A stretch of 61,104 bases of DNA from CAYLHX01 sp964383675 (GTDB lineage Bacteria > Patescibacteriota > Gracilibacteria > UBA1369 > LOWO2-01-FULL-3). Below, piece by piece: positions 25,424 through 34,400 of the stretch. The translations under genes and the position numbers were made by a program. Positions within the stretch are counted from its first letter, which is position 1; the number at the start of each line of letters is the position of its first letter. Where the stretch lies: positions 1 to 61,104 of the forward strand of contig CAYLHX010000004.1 in the NCBI GenBank assembly GCA_964383675.1. Direction: 5' to 3'. Below the pieces are notes generated by a model, which ran no database searches, was not told the DNA's origin, and saw only the letters and a list, made by a program, of their open reading frames with translations.

Positions 25424-26407
25424 ATGAACTATCGGCAAATAATTGCAGATTCCTGGAGATATACCCAGAATCACAAGCGCCTCATCGTTTGGTTCGGTTT
25501 TCTACCCTCAATTTTCACCACCACAGTTGGCGTCGGTTATATAGCTTATCAATTTTTCGCCTTTAAAAACTCCTATCTCTTCAGTGAAGCTGACCACGGC
25601 TTTTTGGAAGAAGTTCTGTCTTTTATGTGGGGATTCATTCAGGAACATGTCAGCTGGACGGTGCCGCTTATTATCGCCGCCTCGATTTTCGGTATTTTCT
25701 ATTTTCTCTTTCCAACTTTGGCCAAAGCCTCGGCAATTCAGGTAATAGCCCGCAATAAGAACGGTCAGCCGGCCGGTGTGGGGACAGGCTTGAAACATGG
25801 GATCATGTCCTTCTTAAGCCTTTTTGAATATCATTTGTTGATAAAAACATTTGCCTTCTTCTCGATCTTGATTGAGATGTCTTTCGTTTTACGCAATCTG
25901 GGGCCGGCGATTTTCAAGCTGCTTTTACCGGTATTTGTCCTATTTATGATTATGGGATTCTTTTTGAATTTGCTGTTTATTTATACCGACTTCTTCATTG
26001 TGGTCGATGATGATGGGGTCTTTGAGTCGATGAAGAAGAGTGCCAAACTGGTGGTTACGCATTGGAAACATACTTTTCTGGTTACCCTTTTAATGCTGAT
26101 GATTGGTATCAGAATAATCATTCAGGCTATTATGGTCTTTCTTATCCCTGCACTGATTGTCTTGATTACCGGCTATATTACCACCATCGCTTTACCGGTC
26201 ACGGGTCTGATTGTCGGCCTGATAGTGGGAGGAATCGTACTGATTGTCGCCGCGTATCTAAACGGAATCGTGGATATTTTTTCTTATGCGGTGTGGACAT
26301 TCACCTTCCTTGATCTGAGTTCGGAAAAAGAGCTTTCCGCCCGAGAGATATTAACGGACGACATTGGCGAAAACCGTGATGAAACGGTACGTCACAAAAA
26401 TCTATAG
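25424..26407 (+). CDS. Polytopic membrane protein of unknown function
   Basis: From ATG 25424 the protein has 327 residues; a GTG two codons upstream is less likely because of the promoter position. There are about six hydrophobic segments, including a long C-terminal pair rich in Ile/Val/Gly (IVLITGYITTIALPVTGLIV). The N-terminus YRQIIADSWRYTQNHKRLIV and the middle segment DDDGVFESMKKSAKLVVTHW resemble a family of CPR membrane proteins related to the membrane domain seen beside glycerophosphodiesterases, but I cannot fix a function. The last 6 nt overlap the convergent DUF3307-like gene. Confidence 0.7.
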   Translation: MNYRQIIADSWRYTQNHKRLIVWFGFLPSIFTTTVGVGYIAYQFFAFKNSYLFSEADHGFLEEVLSFMWGFIQEHVSWTVPLIIAASIFGIFYFLFPTLAKASAIQVIARNKNGQPAGVGTGLKHGIMSFLSLFEYHLLIKTFAFFSILIEMSFVLRNLGPAIFKLLLPVFVLFMIMGFFLNLLFIYTDFFIVVDDDGVFESMKKSAKLVVTHWKHTFLVTLLMLMIGIRIIIQAIMVFLIPALIVLITGYITTIALPVTGLIVGLIVGGIVLIVAAYLNGIVDIFSYAVWTFTFLDLSSEKELSAREILTDDIGENRDETVRHKNL

Positions 26408-26989
26408 CGGACTTTTGGTAAAGGCGAAGACGGCAATCGCCATAAACATGATATAGAGCATAGTAAAAACCATGACACGCATTAGCATTTCTCGACGATG
26501 CACCTTGAAGGTGGCACGCTTGTTTTTTTCACGCTCTTTCTGGAAACGATAAACTTCGATCACCGTGGAAAAGAAGATCAATAATGAGAAGAAGTTCACC
26601 ACCGTAATGTTGGTGTAGAAGTTGTAGAAGGCACCATTAGGTAACAAGTAAGTGGTTTCCTCGATGAAAAAATATACCAGCAGTATGGTTAACAGGTGTA
26701 GCAGTTGGTCGATAAGAAAGGGTTGTACTTTATTATCGTGGCGCAGATCGTAATTGATTTTGGCCTCGTCTATCCAAAAGTGGATAAAGCTGACCAGTAA
26801 AGTTACTAAAGGCAACCAATACACTCCATTTATAGTGATTGGCATAAGTAACAAGGTGGAGATCACGAAATGCACTGAAGCATGCACTAAACCGCCCAGT
26901 TTGCTCTTCATCTTCCAAAGAACAAGCCCGGTAGGCTGCAGAATAAAGTCGGATACCAGGTGACCAAGAATGAGATACGCCAATATCAT
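26402..26989 (-). CDS. DUF3307-like membrane protein
   Basis: The protein has 195 residues with about five membrane segments. The N-terminal LILGHLVSDFILQPTGLVLWK, a mid segment with HASVHFVIS, FIHFWIDEAKINY and the later LIDQLLHLLTILL reproduce the His/Asp pattern of the DUF3307 family. The regularly placed His and Asp residues within or near membrane helices suggest metal binding, but the function is unknown. It directly follows the cyclic-nucleotide-binding gene (stop and start share bases), so the two are translationally coupled and may act together. Confidence 0.7.
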   Translation of the reverse strand: MILAYLILGHLVSDFILQPTGLVLWKMKSKLGGLVHASVHFVISTLLLMPITINGVYWLPLVTLLVSFIHFWIDEAKINYDLRHDNKVQPFLIDQLLHLLTILLVYFFIEETTYLLPNGAFYNFYTNITVVNFFSLLIFFSTVIEVYRFQKEREKNKRATFKVHRREMLMRVMVFTMLYIMFMAIAVFAFTKSPL

Positions 26990-27441
26990 TAGATTCCTTG
27001 GTTATTTTCCTTGATGCGAGAAATGACGGTGGAGCTGATCTGCTCCGCCAGGTGAGTATTGGTATCTAAAAGTTTCTTAAAATCTTCTTTACTCAAAATA
27101 AAAATCTCACTTTCCTCGGTGGTTTTCACGGAAGCGTTTCTGGGAACCTCCGAAATCAAGGCCATCTCTCCAAAAAAGCCACCTTCGACTATTTCGGCAA
27201 CTTCTTTATTAAAATCATCATCGTTTTCCCCGGCATGATAAACCTTTATACGGCCCTTTTTAATGATATACAAAGCATCTCCTTCATCTCCTTCCTTAAA
27301 GATAACGTAATCCTTGGGATAATACATCAGTACGATATGTTGAATAATCTCGCGGTGAACATTCTCATCCAGATCGGAAAATAAAGGGATTCTCTTGAGG
27401 ATGGGGAGTATTATCGATTCATCTACATTTTCGTTGGCCAT
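26989..27441 (-). CDS. Cyclic nucleotide-binding domain protein (CNB only)
   Basis: The protein has 150 residues, made almost wholly of one cNMP-binding domain: PILKRIPLFSDLDENVHREI, then DYVIFKEGDEGDALYIIKKG, and the phosphate-binding cassette GFFGEMALISEVPRNASV, with the conserved Gly-Glu and Arg. No DNA-binding domain follows, unlike CRP. It is thus a ligand sensor that must act through partners, perhaps the coupled DUF3307-like membrane protein. A class III cyclase is encoded at 40-42 kb in the same window, so a cAMP-type signal is plausible. Confidence 0.9.
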   Translation of the reverse strand: MANENVDESIILPILKRIPLFSDLDENVHREIIQHIVLMYYPKDYVIFKEGDEGDALYIIKKGRIKVYHAGENDDDFNKEVAEIVEGGFFGEMALISEVPRNASVKTTEESEIFILSKEDFKKLLDTNTHLAEQISSTVISRIKENNQGI

Positions 27442-27470
27442 AGAAATGTTTTTTATTTGAACTTCTTGTT

Positions 27471-27500
27471 ATTATACCATTTTTAACACCATTTAGTCAA
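27471..27500 (-). promoter_or_regulatory. Promoter TTGACT-N18-TATAAT
   Basis: Minus-strand TTGACT (27500-27495) and TATAAT (27476-27471) are 18 nt apart, 30 nt upstream of the CNB-protein ATG. Confidence 0.65.
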
Positions 27501-27544
27501 CGTAACCACCTATTTGGAGTATTCCCTTTTGTAAGCCAATCCTC

Positions 27545-27573
27545 TTGACATTTATGCGCTTCTGTTTTATAAT
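27545..27573 (+). promoter_or_regulatory. Consensus promoter TTGACA-N17-TATAAT
   Basis: TTGACA (27545-27550) and TATAAT (27568-27573) are spaced by exactly 17 nt. They lie about 45 nt upstream of the PAS-like gene. Confidence 0.8.
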
Positions 27574-27618
27574 ATACAGTAGTGTGAAAAATAACCCCAA
27601 AAACAAATAACAAACTTT

Positions 27619-28299
27619 ATGCTTCCACTATCCCAAAATAATAAGATTGGTATATCTGCGATAGCGATGTTTGCGCTATCAATAGTTTCAATGGTGGTTT
27701 TTCTAAAAAGTAATGATAGCGGCTTGGATAACGGTAAAGCCAATATCCTGGAACTTAACAGCCATGAAGAGACCACATCGCATGACGCGGACCTGGCGCT
27801 TGAGGTGATGTATAAGGATTTCTTTGATGCGGAAAATCCGGTTCTAATGACCGATGCCGAGGGAAAAGTGGAGTTTGCCAGTGAAGATTTTTGTCTACTT
27901 CTACTCGTGGAGTGCGAGAGTTTGAAGGAGGTTTCAATTTTTGATCTTATAAACAGTAAAGATCTATCCGAATTTGCCAGTCAACATACAAAATTGATCC
28001 AGAATGCCGAAAGAATTGAGGCGATTGGTCCGCTGCGCATGTTACAAAAAGATAAAGAAATTTTAGTACTTATCGGAGCGCATCCGATGCTGGGAGCTGA
28101 ACACAAGGTGGAAAATATAGTATTCTCTTTCAAGGATCTTACCGAACAGGTTGAAGAGTTGAATGATGAGGATCTGGAAAAAGATGAGGAAGAAGCGGAG
28201 GAGAAGGAGTGGCTACAGGACTTATACCCACATATTAAAGATATGGAAAATCTGGAACATATGAAGATCGTAATGGAACAGATCAGTTATTTGAAGTAA
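27619..28299 (+). CDS. Membrane-anchored PAS-like sensor protein
   Basis: The protein has 226 residues. One membrane segment (IGISAIAMFALSIVSMVVFL) lies near residues 10-30. A single PAS-like domain follows at about 65-175: NPVLMTDAEGKVEFASEDFC begins it, and ENIVFSFKDLTEQVEEL ends it. The C-terminus is acidic (EDLEKDEEEAEEKEW) and helical, with no kinase or cyclase output domain. It may sense a small ligand or redox state and signal by contact with another protein. It is transcribed from a strong consensus promoter and precedes leuS, but a weak terminator and a separate -10 box lie between them. Confidence 0.65.
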   Translation: MLPLSQNNKIGISAIAMFALSIVSMVVFLKSNDSGLDNGKANILELNSHEETTSHDADLALEVMYKDFFDAENPVLMTDAEGKVEFASEDFCLLLLVECESLKEVSIFDLINSKDLSEFASQHTKLIQNAERIEAIGPLRMLQKDKEILVLIGAHPMLGAEHKVENIVFSFKDLTEQVEELNDEDLEKDEEEAEEKEWLQDLYPHIKDMENLEHMKIVMEQISYLK

Positions 28300-28314
28300 G
28301 TTTTCATTTTCTTG

Positions 28315-28357
28315 CCGAATCCCTGACCTTCCAGTAGAATTCAGGACGGTTTTTTGA
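28315..28357 (+). terminator. Weak terminator-like hairpin
   Basis: CCTGA (28322-28326) and TCAGG (28340-28344) lie within a longer imperfect stem framed by CCG/CGG, followed by a run of six T. It would separate the PAS-like gene from leuS. Confidence 0.35.
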
Positions 28358-28375
28358 GTTATACTTAATTCTCTT

Positions 28376-30769
28376 ATGGTCAAGTACGAAGCCAGTCAGG
28401 TTGAGCAAAAATGGCAGCAGAAATGGAAGGAATCGGAACTATACAAGACCAATTTAAGCGATGAATCCAGGCCGAAGTTTTATAATCTGGTAATGTTCCC
28501 TTATCCTTCGGGAGACAAGCTTCACATAGGCCACTGGTACAATTTCGGACCGGCCGACAGCTGGGGGAGATATATGAGAATGAAGGGCTTTAACGTGCTG
28601 CAACCGATGGGCTATGACAGCTTTGGTCTGCCCGCTGAGAACTATGCCATTCAAACTGGAGTGCCGCCAAAAGAAAGTATCGCCAAAAACACCGAATACA
28701 TGACCAAGCAGCTCACGGCCATGGGAGCGATGTGGGATTTTGACAAAATGGTGGTAACCTCCACTCCCGAATACTATAAATGGACGCAGTGGGTATTTTT
28801 AAAGCTATATGAGACCGGTTTGGCCTATAAGAAAACCGCTCCGGTAAATTGGTGTCCCAGTTGCCAGACTGTTTTGGCCAATGAGCAGGTTCAGGATGGC
28901 ATTTGCGAGAGATGTAAGAGTGAAGTGATTAAAAAGGATCTCTTCCAGTGGTTTTTCAAAATAAGCGATTACGCTGAGAAACTTTTGAATTACGAGGGCT
29001 TGGATTGGCCGGAAAAGACCATTCTCATGCAACAAAACTGGATTGGTAAGAGCACCGGTAGCGAAATTGAATTTCAGGTTGATGGCATGGAAGAGAATTT
29101 TAAAGTCTATACCACGCGCATCGACACGCTACATGGTTGTACTTATGCCGTTTTGGCACCGGAACATCCTTTGGTGACTAAAGTAACCACAGCTGAACAG
29201 AAAGCTGCTGTTGAGGAGTATGTTGCGGAGGCAAAAAACATGAATGACATTACCCGAACCGCCGAGGGGCGTGAAAAAACCGGTGTGTTTACCGGCAGCT
29301 ATGTAATTAACCCGCTTAATGGTAAAAAGGTGCCGCTTTGGGTAGCCGATTATGTGCTTGGGCACTATGGTACCGGCGCTGTAATGGCCGTACCGGCTCA
29401 CGACGAACGCGACTTTGAGTTTGCCAAGAAGTTTGGTTTGGAAATATTGCAAGTAGTAAAAACAGAACCTGATTTTGATGGCAGCAAGGCAACAACTGAA
29501 TATGGCATTTTAGTAAATTCATCGGAATTTGATAACATGAGCTCGGAGGAGGCTAAAAACGCTATAACCGAAAAACTGGCCAAAGAGGGCAAAGCTGAAT
29601 TTAAAGTTAATTATCGTCTACACGATTGGCTAATTTCCCGCCAGAGATATTGGGGAGCACCGATTCCGATTGTTTATGACCCTGATGGTAAGCCACATAC
29701 GATTCCGGAAGAGCACCTACCTTGGCTTTTGCCGGAAGATGTCGATTTTAATCCGACAGGTGAATCGCCCATCGCTAAGTCGCAGGAAATTATAGAACGC
29801 ACCGAGAAGATTTTTGGCAAGGGCTGGCGTCCGGAGGTGGATACAATGGATACTTTTGTATGTAGCAGCTGGTACTATTTGCGATACCCCTGCAACAAGA
29901 TGGATGATAAGCCCTTTGATAAGGCAGTGGTTGATAAATGGCTTCCGGTAGACATGTATATTGGTGGCCCGGAGCATGCCTGTATGCACCTTTTGTATGC
30001 CCGCTTTATAAATATGGCACTGCATGAGGCCGGACATCTTGGATTTAGAGAGCCGTTTAAGAAACTGGTGCATCAGGGAATGATTACCAAGGACGGAGCA
30101 AAAATGAGTAAATCCAAGGGAAATGTGGTTAGTCCGGATGAGTTTGTAGAAAAGTATGGCAGTGATGTTTTCCGCATGTATCTAATGTTTATGGGGCCAT
30201 TTACCGATGGTGGCGACTGGAATGACAAGGGAATAACAGGAATTGCACGTTTCGTGGACCGTTTTTGGAATATGATCAGCGACGAAACCGAGGAGGTTCA
30301 AGATAGAGAAGAACTTAAGAAAAGCATGCATAAATTGATTAAGAAGGTCACTGAAGATGTGGAAAAAATGCAGTTCAATACAGCAATTGCCGCTTTGATG
30401 GAGTTTACCAATTTTGCGCTGAAAAACGGCACCGATCTGGAAAGCAAAAAATTGCTTAGTCGTTTAATTGCACCGATCGCGCCGCACTTGGCCGAGGAGT
30501 GTTGGTGGAGCTTGGGTGAAGAGTATAGCGTGGTTGATCAAGAGTGGCCAAAGTACGATGAAAGTCTAACTATCGATGATGAAGTTGTTATCGGTGTACA
30601 GATAAATGGTAAGGTTCGTGGTGAATTAAAAATTAGTAAAAACGCTTCTCAGGAAGAGGCCTTGAAAATGGCCAGGGAGCTCGATAACGTGGTTAAATAT
30701 CTGAAAAATAGCGAGGTGGTGAAAGAGATTTATGTGCCCGGTAGGATTATCGGTTTTGTGGTGAAATAA
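28376..30769 (+). CDS. leuS: Leucyl-tRNA synthetase
   Basis: The protein has 797 residues, close to the usual bacterial LeuRS length. The class I signature HIGH is in PYPSGDKLHIGHWYNFG. The CP1 editing domain has the threonine-rich site TTRIDTLHGCTYAVLAPEHP and the later Asp-containing VPAHDERDFEFAKKFG. KMSKS is present in TKDGAKMSKSKGNVV, and a tRNA-binding C-terminal domain ends with VVKEIYVPGRIIGFVV. It also has zinc-like cysteines in NWCPSCQTV and ICERCKSEV. It charges tRNA-Leu in the cytoplasm. A -10 box TATACT (28360-28365) ends 10 nt before the ATG, which suggests a near-leaderless mRNA. Confidence 0.97.
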   Translation: MVKYEASQVEQKWQQKWKESELYKTNLSDESRPKFYNLVMFPYPSGDKLHIGHWYNFGPADSWGRYMRMKGFNVLQPMGYDSFGLPAENYAIQTGVPPKESIAKNTEYMTKQLTAMGAMWDFDKMVVTSTPEYYKWTQWVFLKLYETGLAYKKTAPVNWCPSCQTVLANEQVQDGICERCKSEVIKKDLFQWFFKISDYAEKLLNYEGLDWPEKTILMQQNWIGKSTGSEIEFQVDGMEENFKVYTTRIDTLHGCTYAVLAPEHPLVTKVTTAEQKAAVEEYVAEAKNMNDITRTAEGREKTGVFTGSYVINPLNGKKVPLWVADYVLGHYGTGAVMAVPAHDERDFEFAKKFGLEILQVVKTEPDFDGSKATTEYGILVNSSEFDNMSSEEAKNAITEKLAKEGKAEFKVNYRLHDWLISRQRYWGAPIPIVYDPDGKPHTIPEEHLPWLLPEDVDFNPTGESPIAKSQEIIERTEKIFGKGWRPEVDTMDTFVCSSWYYLRYPCNKMDDKPFDKAVVDKWLPVDMYIGGPEHACMHLLYARFINMALHEAGHLGFREPFKKLVHQGMITKDGAKMSKSKGNVVSPDEFVEKYGSDVFRMYLMFMGPFTDGGDWNDKGITGIARFVDRFWNMISDETEEVQDREELKKSMHKLIKKVTEDVEKMQFNTAIAALMEFTNFALKNGTDLESKKLLSRLIAPIAPHLAEECWWSLGEEYSVVDQEWPKYDESLTIDDEVVIGVQINGKVRGELKISKNASQEEALKMARELDNVVKYLKNSEVVKEIYVPGRIIGFVVK

Positions 30770-30834
30770 AAAATACTTCAAAAATACCGCAACCTTTTCG
30801 AAATTGATTGTTATTGTAAACAGATGGTAGTGTT

Positions 30835-30864
30835 TTGACTAGTCGCTTTTCTATCTAATACAAT
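30835..30864 (+). promoter_or_regulatory. Promoter TTGACT-N18-TACAAT for sigma operon
   Basis: TTGACT (30835-30840) and TACAAT (30859-30864) are 18 nt apart. Transcription would start near 30871, 18 nt before the sigma-factor ATG. Confidence 0.6.
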
Positions 30865-30888
30865 TATTTATTTCTTGACCTAATTATT

Positions 30889-31470
30889 ATGCCTGACCAA
30901 GACCTGGCACCGGAGGTCCAACAGCAGATAATTGAGGAGTTCAAGACCGACAAAGATGTTTTTGCTCAGGTCTATGAACAATATTATGAGATGATCCTCA
31001 AATATCTCTGTAAACGCACCATGTCGGCGGAGGCAGCCTACGATTTAACTGCCGAAACCTTCATTAAAGCTTTTGAAAGCTTTCATAAGTTTAAATGGAC
31101 CGGTGTGTCTGTAAAAGTGTGGCTGTATAGAATAGCAATAAACGCGCTTAAAAATTATAGACGAAAGCCACAGTCTACCGTGTTAACGGAGGAGATGGAA
31201 AACCACAAAGATCTGGTCTCCGATGTAAAGGATGAGCTGGCGCAGCTGGACAAGGAACTGTTTGGGGACGAGCAGCTGGGAAAATTGAGCGACGCAATCG
31301 AAACATTAAATCCAGATTACCAAAATGTAATCAGTCTTTATTACTTTTCAAACATGTCTCAAGAAGAGATTTCCAAGGCTATTAACAGATCCGTTAGTGC
31401 CGTGAAGTCGATGATGCACCGAGCCGTGGAGAACCTGAGACAAGTTTTATCCCCTAATCTAAACCAATAA
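30889..31470 (+). CDS. ECF-type sigma factor
   Basis: The protein has 193 residues. Region 2 is seen as MILKYLCKRTMSAEAAYDLT and AETFIKAFESFHKF, then VKVWLYRIAINALKNYRR. Region 4 is NPDYQNVISLYYFSNMSQEE and ISKAINRSVSAVKSMMHRAV. Regions 1 and 3 are absent, as in extracytoplasmic-function sigma factors. Such proteins direct RNA polymerase to a small regulon and are usually held by a membrane anti-sigma factor encoded next door. Here the next gene starts 2 nt later and encodes a membrane protein with a short cytoplasmic N-terminus and a very large external alpha-2-macroglobulin-like part. That neighbour is thus the candidate anti-sigma partner. Confidence 0.92.
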   Translation: MPDQDLAPEVQQQIIEEFKTDKDVFAQVYEQYYEMILKYLCKRTMSAEAAYDLTAETFIKAFESFHKFKWTGVSVKVWLYRIAINALKNYRRKPQSTVLTEEMENHKDLVSDVKDELAQLDKELFGDEQLGKLSDAIETLNPDYQNVISLYYFSNMSQEEISKAINRSVSAVKSMMHRAVENLRQVLSPNLNQ

Positions 31471-31472
31471 CC

Positions 31473-34400
31473 ATGGAAGAGAAAAAATACACAAACAGGA
31501 GGGTGGATAAGGTTTCCGTGGATAAAAGCAAGGAACTGATGTGGAAACATATCCAAAGCAAAACCCAAGAAAAAGCTCATGCCGATGAGAGCGGTTTCGG
31601 GAATTTTATTAAATCACTTTTTACTATGCCAAAAAGACTTGCAACCGTAGGCGCGGTGGCTATGGTTCTACTGATCGCCGTATTAGCCTACAATTTAAAT
31701 TTTTCGCTGCCTTTCTTAAAGGTGGAGACAGTACATGCAGACTTCACCATGGAGGCTGAGGATGAAGATGCCGGCGGTGTTGAATCGCACAGCACCTTTA
31801 CTCTTAGAGCCTCTGAGAATCTGCCGGAGGGCGTTATTAAAGAAAGCCTAAAAGTGGAACCGGAGGTGGAATTCGAGGTGAATCGAACCGGCAACGGCGA
31901 ATATGAGATTGAGCCTGTGGAGGAACTTCAAGATGGGAAAATTTATCGTTTCTATATTGAATCCGATAATGAGACCTTTAGCTGGGCTTACCAGATTAAA
32001 GATACCTTCAAAGTATTGAACACAATACCCGGGAATCAAGCGACCATTGTGCCTTTAACCACCGGTATTGAGATAAATTTCAGCCATGAAAACTTTGATA
32101 TCGATGATGTTGAGAAGCACTTTGAGATTTCTCCGAAAGTTAGTGGTTATTTCGAAAAGCACCAAAGAACCGCGGTTTTTGTGCCGGATAAAGATTTAAT
32201 AGAGCAAAGCATTTACACCGTTACATTAAAGAGCGGAATGCCTTTGGCAGATAGTGACCAAAAATTGTCCGAGGATTATGTCTTTCAATTCGAGACCGAT
32301 AAATTTACTCAAGATTACGGCTACTCCAATTTCTCTTTTGTGCAAACCTATTACGAACTTGGATTAGATCAGACTCCGGCCTTTGACATCTACTATTGGG
32401 CGGATGGCGAGGAGGTCGAAAGTTTTGATGTTTCCGTCTATCAGATGGCCGGAGCAGACGATTATCTGGATATTTTAAAGACTTACGGCGGATTGCCGGA
32501 GTGGTGTTATTACGCTAAAGAGAATTATCGTGTAGCCACAGAGGATTTGAAATTGGTTGGGAATTTTGAAGGAGTAAGAGACGAATACAATTACACTAAT
32601 TATTTATACCTGCCCGAGATTACACTGGAGGCCGGTTACTATGTGGTGGAGGTGGACTATAACGGTAAGATTGAACAGGCCTTTGTACAAGTCACAGATC
32701 TGTCGTCCTACCTAAATGTGGCCCAGGATGAGATTTTGGTTTGGGTAAATGATTTGGAAACCGGAAAAGCGGCCAATGGTGCTAAGGTTGAAGTTGTTGG
32801 TGGTGGAGAGAGTGCCAATACAAACGCCGAGGGTATCGCCCGCTTTGAGACCCCTGAGGAGTTCGTAGTGGACTATCAAGACAGAGCTGTACAAACTTTA
32901 AAGATTACCAGTGGTGACAAGATCTTGTTTAATCAGCTTATCCCCTACAAGGAAAGTTATTCTTCCACCGAATACTGGAAGAGCTTCGGAACCGACCGTC
33001 CGGTTTATCAGACCAATGATACTATTAAGTTTTGGGGTTTTATAAAGCCTAAACAGGGCTCAACCGAGGTGGATGTAAGCATGAAGTTGATCAACGGCTG
33101 GAATACTTTTGTGAGTGATGTGTCGGTGAAAATGGAGGGTGGTAATACTTATTCCGGTCAGATCGATATCAAGAATCTGGCGCCCGGATATTATACTTTG
33201 GAGATTTATGATGGTGAAAAGAGAGTTGATATGCAATACCTGGATATTCGCAGTTATGTTAAGCCGGCCTATAACTTAACGGTTGAGCCGGAAAAACGTG
33301 CGGTTTTCGGGGGTGAAGAGTTGAACTTTGAGATCTCAACCAATTTCTTTGATGGCACACCGGTACCCAACTTGGACTTGGAATATTATGACCAATATTC
33401 CGAAGACTACACGGAGATTAAAAGCGACGTAAGCGGTAAGGCCAGCCTGAGTTTCACCGCTGACCAGGATAATTGTAATTTTGCCCAAAACGACTATTGC
33501 TATGATTTGGAGAATTTCTATCTGTCCGTGAACTCAAAATTAGCTGAAGAAACCGATATCTGGGCTTACTCCGACGTGCGAGTATTCAATTCCCGCCTGA
33601 GCCTTGATGGCGAGGGAACCAACGAAGGCGGAAAAGGTTTGGTGGAGATTAAAACACATGAAATCGATTTGAATAAAATTAATTCCGGTGAAGAAGAGAA
33701 TTATTATGATTATCTGGGAGAAGTTGCACCCGGTGAACAGATTAGCGGCGAAATACGTGAACTGTGGTGGGAGAAAATTGAAACCGGCGAATACTATGAT
33801 TTCATCAACAAAAAGAAAGTTCCGACTTATGAGTATATTCAACATGAGAATACGGTAGATAATTTTACCGTGGAGACCGATAAGGCAGGCGAGGCCAGCT
33901 ATCAGTTCCCGGTAAAGGAAGACCGCTATTATAAGGTGCTACTTCAGGGACAGGACAGTGAGGGCTACTTTGCTCATGATACCGTTTATGTTTACGGTTC
34001 GGACAGTAGAGCCGGTGATTATGATTATCACCACATTAAGATTTTGAACGGCAAGGAAACCGAGATGCCTGAACTATGGTGGAGCTTCAGTGCTAAAACT
34101 TTTGATATCGGCGAGGAGGTCCAAACAGTGGTTGCCAATAACGAAGTGCCTCTGACCGAAGACAGCGAAGGGCAATTCCTCTTCATGCAGCACGCAAATG
34201 GTCTGGAAGATTATGTTATTCAAGATTCCCCTGCCTACAATTTTGAATTCGCCAATGAAGATGTGCCTTCCGTTTATATCTCAGCGATTTGGTTTGACGG
34301 GGAAAGTTATAAAACCATTAACGGTGATAAAGCCTACTATGACAAAGAACTAAAACGTCTTAATCTGGAATTTGAGACAGACAAGGAAGAGTATAATCCC